Positions 26,047-35,209 of a stretch of DNA of 64,000 nucleotides are shown piece by piece. The notes under the pieces are model-generated. The model had not been told where the DNA came from, made no database searches, and was given only the letters and a program-made list of their open reading frames with translations. Numbering within the stretch: the first letter of the stretch is position 1; each line of letters begins with the position of its first letter. Origin of the DNA: Pseudomonas sp. ACN8 (GTDB taxonomy: Bacteria > Pseudomonadota > Gammaproteobacteria > Pseudomonadales > Pseudomonadaceae); assembly GCF_002303925.1 (NCBI RefSeq), contig NZ_MRCS01000031.1, positions 1 through 64,000 of the forward strand, read 5' to 3'. Made by a program: the position numbers and the translations under genes.

Positions 26047-26577
26047 CTCGCACCAATTATTGTCAATGGGTACGGCCCCGTTATCGAGATAGCGCGACAG
26101 CGCCGTCCAGCGTTTGAGGCTGTAATCCAGAGCTTTGCTTATCGCCGAGCCATCGTGCAAAGCTGTCTCTGGGCAATCATCCAGGTGCGTAGCGCATCGA
26201 TGATGGGGACTGCTTTTTCCTGCCGTATTCGATGACGGACATCCGTAAGCGTCCGGTGATCATGCCTGGCGAACGGTGCTGTCGGTGCTCACCCGCGCGG
26301 CTGGGCGTAAAGTCGTAAACGACGGCGCTCAACTCAGCAAACGGTGTCGTGGCATAGGCCCAGACATACACCCGGTGGGTTTTCTTTGCACCCGGCGAGA
26401 GCATCTGTACCGGCGCTTCGTCGGCATGTACCACGTTGTGTTGGAGCACGACGTCGCGCAAGGCATCGACCAGCGGTTGCAGCTGTACGCCGCAGACACC
26501 GACCCCTTGCGCCAGCGTCGAACGTGGTATGGCCAGGCCGGCACGACCGAAGATTTTCTCCTGCCGATGCCTGGTCA
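26047..26577 (-). pseudogene. tnpC: IS66-family transposase TnpC remnant
   Basis: Read on the minus strand, IFGRAGLAIPRSTLAQGVGV, VHADEAPVQMLSPGAKKTHR and YVWAYATTPFAELSAVVYDF are diagnostic of IS66 TnpC, including the DE-containing catalytic segment. After RAGEH a deletion and frameshift remove the Cys/His middle. The match then resumes with ISKALDYSLKRWTALSRYL and GAVPIDNNWCE, where the group II intron begins. The N-terminal third is missing beyond 26577. Confidence 0.85.
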
Positions 26578-26941
26578 GGCCATTACTGGAGTTCCGTATG
26601 GTGGTTTACAAACTCAATGTAGGTCTTTCTATCTCATCGCGTGCAGGCGAAGGGCTACAAACAGACGATAGCTTCACCCTATCTCACTGCTTCTCAGAGA
26701 AAAGGCATCACAGGCCTTTATCTGCAAGCGAATTTTACTTCTCGATACAACGATACAAACTATCTTTAATGGAGGGTTAAAAGGCTGTCCAGCGGTTTGG
26801 ACAGCCCCCTTTCATCATTTGAAGAAGGGGGCTGATATCCTGCCGGACCAACGACTTCAGCCTGTATTTCGCCAGGTCGATGTCACGTTTTTCCGTGTTT
26901 TGAGTGGTCTTCTTGAACGCGTGTAAAAGGGAAGAAATCGT
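26578..26941. other. Spacer between IS66 debris and the cyclase gene
   Basis: No gene can be supported. A hairpin GGCTGTCC/GGACAGCC lies at about 26783-26806 and would act as a minus-strand terminator (TTTT follows). The promoter of the cyclase gene should lie between 26810 and 26935. Confidence 0.4.
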
Positions 26942-29900
26942 ATGCGCTGCGCAAACTGCGGATTCGAGAATCCCTCCGAGGCCAGCTTCTGTGAAGCGTG
27001 CAGCGCCAAGCTGGCTCGCAGCTGTACGCGCTGTGGCCATGAGGCGGGCCTTTCCGACAAGTTCTGCAGTGAATGCGGCGCGCCGTTGACCGATGCGCCT
27101 GCTGCGCCATCACCACGCCCCCGGCCTGTTTCAGGGCCTTCTCCAGCGCCCATTCATTACACGCCCCACCACCTTGCCGAACGCATTCGCGCCGAACAGG
27201 CAGCCATGGAAGCCCGGGGCGAGACCGCCGGCGAACGCAAGATCGTCACGGCGCTGTTTGCCGACATGGCCGGCTCCACGGCGCTGATCCATGACCTCGA
27301 TCCGGAAGAGGCCCAGCGCCTGATCGAGCCTGTCGTCGCGCTGATGATGGAAGCCGTCCACTACTACGAAGGCTACGTGGCCAAGACGATGGGCGATGGC
27401 ATCCTCGCGCTATTTGGCGCCCCCATCGCCCATGAAGACCATCCGCAGCGGGCTTTGTATGCGGCACTGCGCATGCAGCAGGCGATACACCAACATGGCG
27501 ACCGCATTCGTCTGGAGAAAGGCATTCCGCTGCAAATCCGCGTCGGCATCCACACCGGAGAGGTCGTCGTGCGTTCGATCCGCACGGACAATTTGCACAC
27601 TGATTACGACCCGGTCGGGCACACGATCCATATTGCGTCCCGGATGGAGGGAATCGCCGCGCCATCGTCGATCCTGGTGAGCGAGTCCACCCACAAGCTG
27701 GCGGAGGGTTATTTCGAGTTCAGGACTCTGGGAGCCACCCAGGTCAAAGGCATCCCCGAACCGCTCGTCGTGTACGAGGTGCAAGGCATCGGCGCGCTGC
27801 GCACGCGCCTGCAACTGGCCGCACATCGCGGGCTGGCCAGGTTCGTCGGCCGCCAGGTCGAGCTGGACCACCTGCATCAGGCGCTCGATCAGGCCAAAGC
27901 GGGCCACGGGCAGGTCGTCGCGGTGGCAGGCGAGGCCGGGGTCGGGAAGTCGCGGCTGTTCCATGAGTTCAAGGAACGCTCGCGGCGCGGCTGCCTGGTG
28001 CTGGAGACGTTCTCGGTGTCGCACGGCAAGGCCTTTGCCTATTTTCCGCTGATCGAGCTTCTGAACAACTACTTTCAGATCACTGCTCTGGACGACGAGC
28101 GGCGGTGCCGGGAAAAGGTCATGGGCAAGGCCCTGACGCTCGAGCGTGGCTTCGAGGAGCTCGTGCCCTACCTGCTCTACCTGCTGGTTATCGGCGAACG
28201 CAGTTCGGCGCTCGCGGAAATGGATCCTCAGATCCGGCACGACCGAATCTTCGACGCGATTACGCAACTTCTGGTGCGCGAGAGTCGCGATCAGCCGATC
28301 GAACTGCTGTTCGAGGACCTGCAATGGCTGGACCGCGAGACCGAAGCATTCCTCGCGCGCCTCATCGACCGCGTGGCGAGCGCCCCGATCCTGCTCCTCG
28401 TGAACTACCGGCCTGAGTATCAGACTGTGTGGACGCGCGCGGGTCATTGCAGCCAGCTGCGGCTCGAACCGCTGGGCCCGACCGAAGCTCAGGGTCTGCT
28501 CGCGGCCCTGCTTGGGGACGATCCCACCCTCGTTCCCCTCAAACAGCTCATCCTGGAGAAGACGGAGGGCAACCCTTTCTTCATGGAGGAAGTGGTCCAA
28601 ACGCTGGTCGAGGAGAAATCGCTGCTCGGCGAACCCGGCCGTTACCGGATCCAGCAAACTCCGGCTGCGCTGCATATTCCCACCACCGTGCAGGGTGTGC
28701 TCGCCGCCCGTATCGACCGGCTTCCCGTTGCGGAGAAGGAATTGCTGCAGACGCTCTCCGTCATCGGCAAGGAGTTTGCGTTCAGTCTGATCCAGCGCAT
28801 CTGTGATGGACGGGTCGCTCGGATGGACGACGATTTGCACAATCTGCTGGCCCGACTGGAGGCCGCGGAGTTCATTTACCAGCGGCCCGCATTTCCGGAG
28901 GTGGAGTATTCGTTCAAGCATGCGCTGACCCAGGAGGTCGCGGGCCATTCGCTACTCATGGAGCGGCGTAGCGCACTGCACGAACGCACGGCGCAGGCCA
29001 TCGAGGCAATGTTCCCCACCCGCATCGCGGATTACTGCAGCGAACTGGCGCACCACTACAGGCTGAGCGGCAATGTCCCGAAGGCTGTGGAATACCTGCA
29101 GTGTACCGGGCAACAGGCCCTCCAGCATTCCGCCCATCTCGATGCAATGCGTCACCTTGGCACGGCGCTGGAAATGCTCGAGCAATTGCCAGACACGCCT
29201 GCGCGTGTTCATCAGGAACTGACGTTGCTGCTCTCCCTGGGACCGGCCTTGATGGCCGGGCGAGGCTATGGTGCGCCCGAGGTGGCGGCCACCTACACCC
29301 GCGCACTGGCGCTATGCGCGCAAGTAGGCGACGACTCAGCGCTTTTCCCAGCGCTGCAGGGGCTGCGGACTTATTACTCGTTGCGTGCGGAGTACTCAAC
29401 TGCATGCGACCTGGCTGAACGATTGCTCAGTGTTGCGCAAACTGCGCAGGATCCGGACTTGCTCGTGGAAGCCCATGGTGCACTCGGGGCGACATTGTTT
29501 TTCCAGGGTGATCTGCGCAATGCCCATGAACACCAGGAGCGGGCGCGTGTCCTCTACAACCCGGACCGTCATCGTACACATGCCATTACGTACGGCATGG
29601 ATCCGGGCTACGCCCTGACATTTTCGGCCTTGAGCCTTTGGTACTTGGGTTTCCCCGATCAGGCAAGTACGCGCAGCCGGGATAGCCTTGCGGTGGCCAA
29701 GAAGATTTCCCATCCGTTCAACCTGGTCTTCACCCTGTCTGCTACGTCGATACTGAGACAGTTTCGACAAGATGTACGACTCGCCGAAGAGTATGCTGAT
29801 GCCGTCATCAAACTTTCACTCGAACGAGGGTTTCCGTTTTATTTGGCGTGGGGGACTGTTATCCAAGGTTGGGCTCGCGCCGAGCAGGGAAACATTGAGC

Positions 29901-30394
29901 AGGGAATCGCGCAGATAACCAAGGGTATCGCCACTTACCAAGCAACCGGAGCAGAGCTTGGATGCTCTTATTTTCTGGCCCTGCTGGCCGCAGTTCACGG
30001 GCGTGTCGGGCAACCGCAGGCAGGATTGGATGCCGTGACCGACGCTCTGGCTATGGTGAACAGAACAGGCGAACACTTTTACGAAGCAGAACTGTACCGT
30101 CTCAAGGGAACTCTTACCCTCCAATGTCCGGGCGAAGACAGACAGGATTCTTCCGTGCAGCAGGAAGCGCAAGCATGCTTTCAAAAGGCGATCTCGGTCG
30201 CTCGACAACAAGGGGCAAAGTCACTCGAGCTACGAGCCACAATGAGCCTTGCTCAGCTATGGGAAACACGAGACAAGGAGGCGGCCAGGCAAATGCTGGC
30301 CGACATCTATAGTTTTTTCACTGAAGGCTTCGACAGCGTTGATTTGCTACAAGCCAAGGCGCTGCTCGATGCATGGGCACCAAGCGGGGGGTGA
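26942..30394 (+). CDS. Zinc-ribbon / class III nucleotide cyclase / AAA ATPase / TPR protein
   Basis: This 1150-residue multidomain protein is probably cytoplasmic. A double zinc ribbon comes first (Cys 3, 6, 17, 20 and 28, 31, 42, 45). A class III adenylate/guanylate cyclase domain spans about 98-275, with metal Asp108 (ALFADMAGST), the GDG turn at 151-153 (Asp152), VGIHTGEVV, and DPVGHTIHIASRMEG for substrate recognition. An AAA_16/STAND-type ATPase follows, with Walker A GEAGVGKSR at about 331 and Walker B LLFEDLQWLD at about 455. The C-terminal half (about 700-1150) is a run of TPR-like helices. The layout fits a signal-activated cyclase, but the trigger and the nucleotide made are unknown. 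It is followed by a patatin-like phospholipase, and mobile debris lies upstream. Confidence 0.9.
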   Translation: MRCANCGFENPSEASFCEACSAKLARSCTRCGHEAGLSDKFCSECGAPLTDAPAAPSPRPRPVSGPSPAPIHYTPHHLAERIRAEQAAMEARGETAGERKIVTALFADMAGSTALIHDLDPEEAQRLIEPVVALMMEAVHYYEGYVAKTMGDGILALFGAPIAHEDHPQRALYAALRMQQAIHQHGDRIRLEKGIPLQIRVGIHTGEVVVRSIRTDNLHTDYDPVGHTIHIASRMEGIAAPSSILVSESTHKLAEGYFEFRTLGATQVKGIPEPLVVYEVQGIGALRTRLQLAAHRGLARFVGRQVELDHLHQALDQAKAGHGQVVAVAGEAGVGKSRLFHEFKERSRRGCLVLETFSVSHGKAFAYFPLIELLNNYFQITALDDERRCREKVMGKALTLERGFEELVPYLLYLLVIGERSSALAEMDPQIRHDRIFDAITQLLVRESRDQPIELLFEDLQWLDRETEAFLARLIDRVASAPILLLVNYRPEYQTVWTRAGHCSQLRLEPLGPTEAQGLLAALLGDDPTLVPLKQLILEKTEGNPFFMEEVVQTLVEEKSLLGEPGRYRIQQTPAALHIPTTVQGVLAARIDRLPVAEKELLQTLSVIGKEFAFSLIQRICDGRVARMDDDLHNLLARLEAAEFIYQRPAFPEVEYSFKHALTQEVAGHSLLMERRSALHERTAQAIEAMFPTRIADYCSELAHHYRLSGNVPKAVEYLQCTGQQALQHSAHLDAMRHLGTALEMLEQLPDTPARVHQELTLLLSLGPALMAGRGYGAPEVAATYTRALALCAQVGDDSALFPALQGLRTYYSLRAEYSTACDLAERLLSVAQTAQDPDLLVEAHGALGATLFFQGDLRNAHEHQERARVLYNPDRHRTHAITYGMDPGYALTFSALSLWYLGFPDQASTRSRDSLAVAKKISHPFNLVFTLSATSILRQFRQDVRLAEEYADAVIKLSLERGFPFYLAWGTVIQGWARAEQGNIEQGIAQITKGIATYQATGAELGCSYFLALLAAVHGRVGQPQAGLDAVTDALAMVNRTGEHFYEAELYRLKGTLTLQCPGEDRQDSSVQQEAQACFQKAISVARQQGAKSLELRATMSLAQLWETRDKEAARQMLADIYSFFTEGFDSVDLLQAKALLDAWAPSGG

Positions 30395-30492
30395 ACGATC
30401 GATGATGCATGGCGCTGAATGGAGCATCGGCGTGTGGTCGGCAAGCGGGTGACGGGGCAAAGCACCGCTCAGCACCGACGAGGAGACCAAGA

Positions 30493-31542
30493 ATGGGCAT
30501 GAAGAACGGAGAGCGTCGGGGCAGTGACGAACGTAAGCCGATCGCGCTGGCTCTGCAAGGCGGCGGGATGCATGGTGCGTTCACTTGGGGCGTGCTCGAT
30601 CGGTTGCTCGAGGATGGCAGGCTTGCCATTGAAGGGGTGAGCGCAACCAGTGCCGGTGCGATGAATGCCGTCGTGCTGGCCTACGGTATGCTACAAGGTG
30701 GCGAAGCCGGCGCGCGCCAGGCACTGCACGATTTCTGGTACGCCGTGGCGCAATCCGCCGAGCGTCATAACCCGTTGCGCTGGATGCCATGGCTGAAAGG
30801 GACGCACAGCTTCGGGCTGGACTATTCACCCATGTATACGTTCGCGGACATGGCGCTTCGTATCTTCTCACCTTACCAGTTCAACCGCCGCAACTTGAGT
30901 CCGCTGCGGGAGGTGCTGGAGAGGCAGGTCGATTTCTCCGCATTGCGAAAGCAATGCCCGTTCCTCCTCTATCTGTGCGCGACCAATGTCGAGACGGGGA
31001 AGATACGCATTTTCTCGGGCGAGGATGTCTGCCCCGAAGCGGTGCTAGCTTCGGCCTGTGTGCCGACATTGTTTCAGGCGATCACGATAGACGGGCAGAA
31101 CTACTGGGATGGCGGCTATATGGGAAACCCGGCCATTTTCCCATTGATCTACCACTGCCATACGCGCGATGTGGTGATCGTCCACATCAACCCGCTCGTC
31201 CGTCCCGGCGTACCCATTACAACTGCCGACATCCTCAATCGCATCAGTGAAATCAGCTTCAACTCGTCGCTGATGCGTGAGATGCGCACCATCGCCTTTG
31301 TCACCGACCTCATCCAGCAAGGCAAGGTCGATCGCGACGAGATGAAGGAGATGCTGATCCACTCCATTCGGGCCGACGAGGCGATGTGCGCGCTCAGCGT
31401 GTCCAGCAAGTACAACGCGGACTGGGACTTCCTTCGCGGAATGCGCGACAACGGACGACGCGAGGCCGAAGTGTGGCTCACGGAGAACTACCCGAGTATT
31501 GGCGAACGGTCGAGTATCGACATCCGAAAGGAATTTCTTTGA
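30493..31542 (+). CDS. Patatin-like phospholipase
   Basis: A 349-residue patatin-family hydrolase with oxyanion loop LALQGGGMHGAF (Gly23-25), nucleophile Ser53 in SATSAGAMNA (family GxSxG with Ala in first place) and catalytic Asp206 in YWDGGYMGN, so the Ser-Asp dyad is complete. The C-terminal extension (MREMRTIAFVTDLI) matches the bacterial group often found near polyhydroxyalkanoate genes. The ATG at 30493 follows AGGAG. It begins 98 bp after the cyclase gene on the same strand, so co-transcription is likely, and it could be the cyclase effector or an independent lipase. Confidence 0.9.
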   Translation: MGMKNGERRGSDERKPIALALQGGGMHGAFTWGVLDRLLEDGRLAIEGVSATSAGAMNAVVLAYGMLQGGEAGARQALHDFWYAVAQSAERHNPLRWMPWLKGTHSFGLDYSPMYTFADMALRIFSPYQFNRRNLSPLREVLERQVDFSALRKQCPFLLYLCATNVETGKIRIFSGEDVCPEAVLASACVPTLFQAITIDGQNYWDGGYMGNPAIFPLIYHCHTRDVVIVHINPLVRPGVPITTADILNRISEISFNSSLMREMRTIAFVTDLIQQGKVDRDEMKEMLIHSIRADEAMCALSVSSKYNADWDFLRGMRDNGRREAEVWLTENYPSIGERSSIDIRKEFL

Positions 31543-31856
31543 ACGCCGTCATAGGACAGGAAAGGTCACTGGCGTCGGCACGAACGCTCGCGCAATGGGT
31601 GCGGTGCTGCACGCTGAGTGCTGCGTCGTGGTGCTGCGTGCGACTTCGCCGCACTTGCTATATGTGAAAAGGCACCTAAGCCGCAGAGGCGTATGTGGCT
31701 TTTCACAGTTCATGCTCTACTGAAAACAGTTCAATTCTCATTGCAGACCTGACCGCTGCAGAACCAAGCGACTCTATTCTCCACTCCAATCTACTGGCCA
31801 CAAACTCCCGGCTGAGTAGGTGTTCGGTCAAACAGGACAGGTAACAGACTAAGAAA
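31543..31856. other. Intergenic stretch after the patatin gene
   Basis: A long hairpin (TGTGAAAAG at about 31664 with CTTTTCACA at about 31702) is the only structure I see. It could end the cyclase-patatin transcript although it lacks a T tract. No gene is supported. Confidence 0.35.
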
Positions 31857-31900
31857 AAAGGAGGGGCATCAGAAATAAGAGTTGGACACCCCCCCTGGAA
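31857..31900 (-). terminator. Terminator of the minus-strand formaldehyde/VOC genes
   Basis: Read on the minus strand, GGGGGTGTCC, loop, GATGCCCCTCC is followed by TTTTTTC. It is nearly the same sequence as the terminator at 24225-24267. Confidence 0.65.
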
Positions 31901-32083
31901 ACAAAGATGTATTATCAGCTGGTTCTGGACAGTTGGTTCGGTGCGGAGCCGCAATAGACGGTAGGCAAGGGTTATTAAAGTTGTGAAGAAGAACTGCGCT
32001 CGCATCAATAGATAAGAGCGCGGCTCCATGTTCAGATTACTTCAAGTGAAGCGAATGACTCAAACAGTCTCTGCCTGGATCAA

Positions 32084-32467
32084 TTAAGCTGGTTGGAAGC
32101 AATAAACAGCCAATTTATTGCCATCTAGATCTCGGACATAAGCGGCATAGGCGTTAGGTGCCCAGCCACGAGGCCCTGGTTGCCCTTCGTCCTTAGCCCC
32201 CAATGCCAGAGCTACTTCGTGGAACGCATGAATCGCAGTGCGACTCGGCGCTTGGAAGCTGACGGTAACACCATTACCTACAGTGGCCGGAGCACCATCT
32301 GCGGGTTTAAGGACGAAAAATGCAGGGGAGTCATAACCCCAGATCGAACCATTGTCATCCAGATCAGCAATTCGTTTGTAATCCAACTCCCCCAGCACTT
32401 TGTCATAGAACTCGCGAGCCTGAGTTAGGTCATTGGTGCCAACAGTAACATGCGTATAGATAGACAT
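32084..32467 (-). CDS. VOC (glyoxalase/dioxygenase superfamily) protein
   Basis: A 127-residue single-module VOC protein starting MSIYTHVTVGTND, with the first-strand His (Y-THVTVG), a middle strand VGNGVTVSFQA and the final AAYVRDLDGNKLAVYC, which carries the usual C-terminal acid position near DLDGNK. Metal binding is uncertain because the last Glu is replaced. It lies 81 bp downstream of the formaldehyde dehydrogenase gene on the same strand and shares its terminator, so a role in glutathione-adduct or aldehyde handling is plausible but unproven. Confidence 0.8.
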   Translation of the reverse strand: MSIYTHVTVGTNDLTQAREFYDKVLGELDYKRIADLDDNGSIWGYDSPAFFVLKPADGAPATVGNGVTVSFQAPSRTAIHAFHEVALALGAKDEGQPGPRGWAPNAYAAYVRDLDGNKLAVYCFQPA

Positions 32468-32548
32468 ATTTTCTCGATTTAAGAAGTGGCGGGCATGAGC
32501 CCAATAATTACGTGTCGACGTCGGCAATGACTGCGTCGGCACGCAAAT

Positions 32549-33661
32549 TCAGAAATGAATGACAGTCCGAATGCTCTTCCCGGCGTGCATCAGATCAAAT
32601 GCATCATTGATGCGGTCGAGCCCCATGGTGTGAGTGATAAATGTATCGAGCGGAATTTCACCCTTCTGCGCCTTATCCACGTAGCGAGGCAGTTCGGTGC
32701 GCCCCTTTACGCCGCCGAAGGCACTACCGCGCCAGACACGACCGGTGACCAATTGAAAGGGGCGAGTGCTGATCTCTACACCAGCTGGTGCCACTCCGAT
32801 GATGGTCGACTCGCCCCAACCCTTGTGGCAGCACTCCAACGCAGCGCGCATCAGTTTCACGTTGCCGATGCACTCGAAGCTATAATCGACGCCACCGTCG
32901 GTCAATTCGATGATTACATCCTGGATGGGAGTGGTGTACTCGTTCGGGTTGAGAAACTCGGTGGCGCCCAATTCGCGAGCGACTTCGAACTTGGCCGGGT
33001 TGATATCGATGGCGATGATCTGGGACGCTTTAGCCATTCTGGCGCCGATAATTGCTGCTAAACCGATGCCACCCAACCCGAAAATAGCGACTGTCGCGCC
33101 TTCGGTGACTTTTGCGGTGTTGAGTACCGCACCGATTCCAGTGGTCACCCCGCACCCGAGCAGGCAGACCTTTTCCAGCGGCGCCTCCTTGGGGATCTTG
33201 GCCAGGGAGATTTCCGGTAGCACGGTGTACTCGGAAAAGGTCGAACAACCCATGTAGTGATAGATCGGCTCCCCGTTGTAGGAGAAACGCGTTGTTCCGT
33301 CGGGCATCAAGCCCTTACCCTGGGTGGAGCGAACTGCCTGACAAAGGTTAGTCTTGCCTGAGGTACAGAACTTGCACTGGCCGCATTCGGCCGTGTACAG
33401 GGGGATGACGTGGTCACCCACTTGCAACGAGGTGACGCCCTCACCGACCGCTTCGACAATGCCTCCGCCTTCGTGACCGAGAATGCAGGGGAACACGCCC
33501 TCACTGTCTAGTCCGGAGAGCGTATAAGCGTCGGTATGGCAGACACCGGTGGCAACGATTCGTACCAGTACCTCTCCTGCCTTGGGTGGCGCTACGTCAA
33601 TTTCGACAATCTCGAGCGGTTGATTCGGTGCGAACGCTACTGCAGCGCGTGACTTGATCAT
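32549..33661 (-). CDS. frmA: S-(hydroxymethyl)glutathione dehydrogenase / class III alcohol dehydrogenase
   Basis: This 370-residue zinc enzyme oxidises the formaldehyde-glutathione adduct to S-formylglutathione with NAD. Ligands are Cys41 and His63 (CHTDAYTLSG, LGHEGGG) for the catalytic zinc, and Cys93, 96, 99 and 107 for the structural zinc. The nucleotide fold shows IFGLGGIGLAAIIGARM, with Asp in AIDIN. The long 62-residue N-terminal extension of the frame is rejected in favour of the ATG at 33661. It sits next to a Rieske oxygenase of the O-demethylase type, which would release formaldehyde. Confidence 0.95.
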   Translation of the reverse strand: MIKSRAAVAFAPNQPLEIVEIDVAPPKAGEVLVRIVATGVCHTDAYTLSGLDSEGVFPCILGHEGGGIVEAVGEGVTSLQVGDHVIPLYTAECGQCKFCTSGKTNLCQAVRSTQGKGLMPDGTTRFSYNGEPIYHYMGCSTFSEYTVLPEISLAKIPKEAPLEKVCLLGCGVTTGIGAVLNTAKVTEGATVAIFGLGGIGLAAIIGARMAKASQIIAIDINPAKFEVARELGATEFLNPNEYTTPIQDVIIELTDGGVDYSFECIGNVKLMRAALECCHKGWGESTIIGVAPAGVEISTRPFQLVTGRVWRGSAFGGVKGRTELPRYVDKAQKGEIPLDTFITHTMGLDRINDAFDLMHAGKSIRTVIHF

Positions 33662-33853
33662 GAGCAACTTCCTGATGTAAAGGACAGCTTGTGTTAGTTC
33701 AAAAAACTGCAAGAACCCATTGCTGGATCGCTGGGCGAAGCCGGTCGCTGGTCCCAAGCCGCGCCATCGGCGGCTATGGTGGTTCAACAAAACCGAGGGG
33801 TTTTCGTATTGGCGCCTGCTGTCGAAGCGCTTGACACTGGGCCACACAGGCCA

Positions 33854-34213
33854 TTAGCCGGCCACCGACAGCAGGGCCGCGATGGCCCAGAAAATCATGT
33901 ACTCGGGGCCTTGCTTCTGCCAGCGCCAGTTGAAGCCATTGATCTTGAGCACCGCATAGCTGGCCCCCGCGAGCACGCCTGCGGCGAGACAGGCGGCGAC
34001 TTTGGGGTAGATGTTGAATGCCAGGCCCAGACCCGCAATCACTTCGACCGCGATGGTTAGCACCACGAAGACCCGCGCCGGATGCAAGCCGGCCTTGGCG
34101 AAGGTCTGCGAGGCCGGCCCCAGGTTGCGGATCTTGCCGATGCAGTGGGGCAGAAACCAGACACCGCACAGCACGCGCAGCACGGACAGGGGATCAACAC
34201 TCATCGCATCCAT
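33854..34213 (-). CDS. DoxX-family membrane protein, copy 1
   Basis: A 119-residue protein with about four membrane helices (LSVLRVLCGVWFLPHCIGKI, VFVVLTIAVEVIAGLGLAF, KVAACLAAGVLAGASYAVL, EYMIFWAIAALLSVAG). It is a close paralogue of the protein at 40102-40461, sharing NIGPASQTFAK-like and GFNWRWQKQGPE motifs. Its ATG overlaps the stop of the preceding gene (TGATG), so the two are translationally coupled. DoxX proteins are small quinol- or thiol-linked membrane subunits of varied role. What it does here is unknown; its constant partner is the binding-protein-fold gene. Confidence 0.8.
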   Translation of the reverse strand: MDAMSVDPLSVLRVLCGVWFLPHCIGKIRNLGPASQTFAKAGLHPARVFVVLTIAVEVIAGLGLAFNIYPKVAACLAAGVLAGASYAVLKINGFNWRWQKQGPEYMIFWAIAALLSVAG

Positions 34214-35163
34214 CACACGGTCTCCCCAGTGTGCATGGCCCGCGCTGCACGTTGAGCCCAGCGGCCGTCCCAGCCCCGGCGGGCGCTATCCTGCGCGGCG
34301 GCGTCAAGCAGCCCGGCTTTGACCATCAGCTCCAGCGACTTGTCCAATGCGGCGGACGGGATCTCCTGCGAGCGGGCAAACGCCGACTTGTCACGCATGT
34401 AGTTGAGCGCCCGTTTCGCGTAGGCCGCGTCTGACTGGGTCACCTCCATCATGATGGGCAACAGCGTCGCGTCGTTCGTCTCGTCGTAGACAAGTGCGGT
34501 GGCCTCGGCCAGCGCGCGCAGCAGGGCCAGCACCGCGACCTCGTGGGCTTGCACCCATTCCAACCGACCGAGCATGGCGGTGAAGGCGATCTCGGGCAGG
34601 TAGTCGCTGACCTCGCCGAGGTCGCTGTAGCCAGCGTCAATGGCCAGAAAATTGAACGGTGGCGGCTGCACCGCAGCATCAATGCTGCCCTCCTGCAGTG
34701 CCTTCCAACGCGCTTGGTGCACGCCTGCCAAGGAAAACGAATAGTCTTCCGGATACTGCAGCCCGTGTTGGGCCAGCATTTCGCGTGTGTAGATGGCTGT
34801 GCCTTCGGTGAGCGAAGAGGTGCCGAGCACGGAGCCCTTCAGATCCTCGATGCGCTCGATGCCCGCGCGCGCCACCAAAGTGAGCGGCAGGCAGTTGCAG
34901 TTGGCTGCGATCAGCCTCAGATTACCCCCAGCGGCAGCGTCGGCCAGCACACCTTCAGGTGGTGAGATGGCCAGATCGGCCTCGCCCGTGCGTACCGCAG
35001 CGGTTGCCTTGTCCACACTGCCCAGGCGACAGAGTTCCACCTCAAGGCCGTAGCGTTTGAAGATGCCGCGATCGCGCGCCACGAACACGGGGAGCCAGTT
35101 AAAACCGAGGGCTCCTCCGGCCAACTTGACGGGGGTGAGAGGGTGGATGGATGGGTGGGTCAT
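34213..35163 (-). CDS. Periplasmic-binding-protein-fold (NMT1/THI5-like) protein without signal peptide, copy 1
   Basis: A 316-residue SsuA/THI5-like protein: GGALGFNWLPVFVARDRGIF, YGLEVELCRLGSVDKATAAV, LTEGTAIYTREMLAQHGL. The N-terminus (MTHPSIHPLTPVKLAG) has no signal peptide and no ABC permease or ATPase is near, so it is unlikely to be a transport subunit. Some catabolic decarboxylases of the 4,5-dihydroxyphthalate decarboxylase type have this fold, so an enzymatic role is conceivable. It is paralogous along its whole length to 39143-40090, and both are followed by the same DoxX type. It follows the Rieske reductase gene by 46 bp. Confidence 0.8.
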   Translation of the reverse strand: MTHPSIHPLTPVKLAGGALGFNWLPVFVARDRGIFKRYGLEVELCRLGSVDKATAAVRTGEADLAISPPEGVLADAAAGGNLRLIAANCNCLPLTLVARAGIERIEDLKGSVLGTSSLTEGTAIYTREMLAQHGLQYPEDYSFSLAGVHQARWKALQEGSIDAAVQPPPFNFLAIDAGYSDLGEVSDYLPEIAFTAMLGRLEWVQAHEVAVLALLRALAEATALVYDETNDATLLPIMMEVTQSDAAYAKRALNYMRDKSAFARSQEIPSAALDKSLELMVKAGLLDAAAQDSARRGWDGRWAQRAARAMHTGETV

Positions 35164-35209
35164 GAAATCATTCCAGTGGTTCGGTTCGATGGACGAAAGG
35201 GGAGGGAGC

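Noticed and set aside
27410..28948. A 512-codon open frame on the minus strand
   Set aside because: It lies wholly antisense to the cyclase/AAA gene, has no recognisable motif and no ribosome-binding site. It is a high-GC shadow frame.
26942..31542. The cyclase-patatin pair as a classical CBASS locus
   Set aside because: The cyclase is class III, not a CD-NTase, and no Cap2/Cap3 genes are present. It can only be proposed as a CBASS- or Pycsar-like arrangement.
31703..32029. A 108-codon minus-strand frame
   Set aside because: It runs through the terminator at 31857-31900 and has no coding character or start signal.
34213..35163. Annotation as an ABC transporter substrate-binding protein
   Set aside because: There is no signal peptide or lipobox and no permease or ATPase nearby, and the same holds for the paralogue at 39143-40090.
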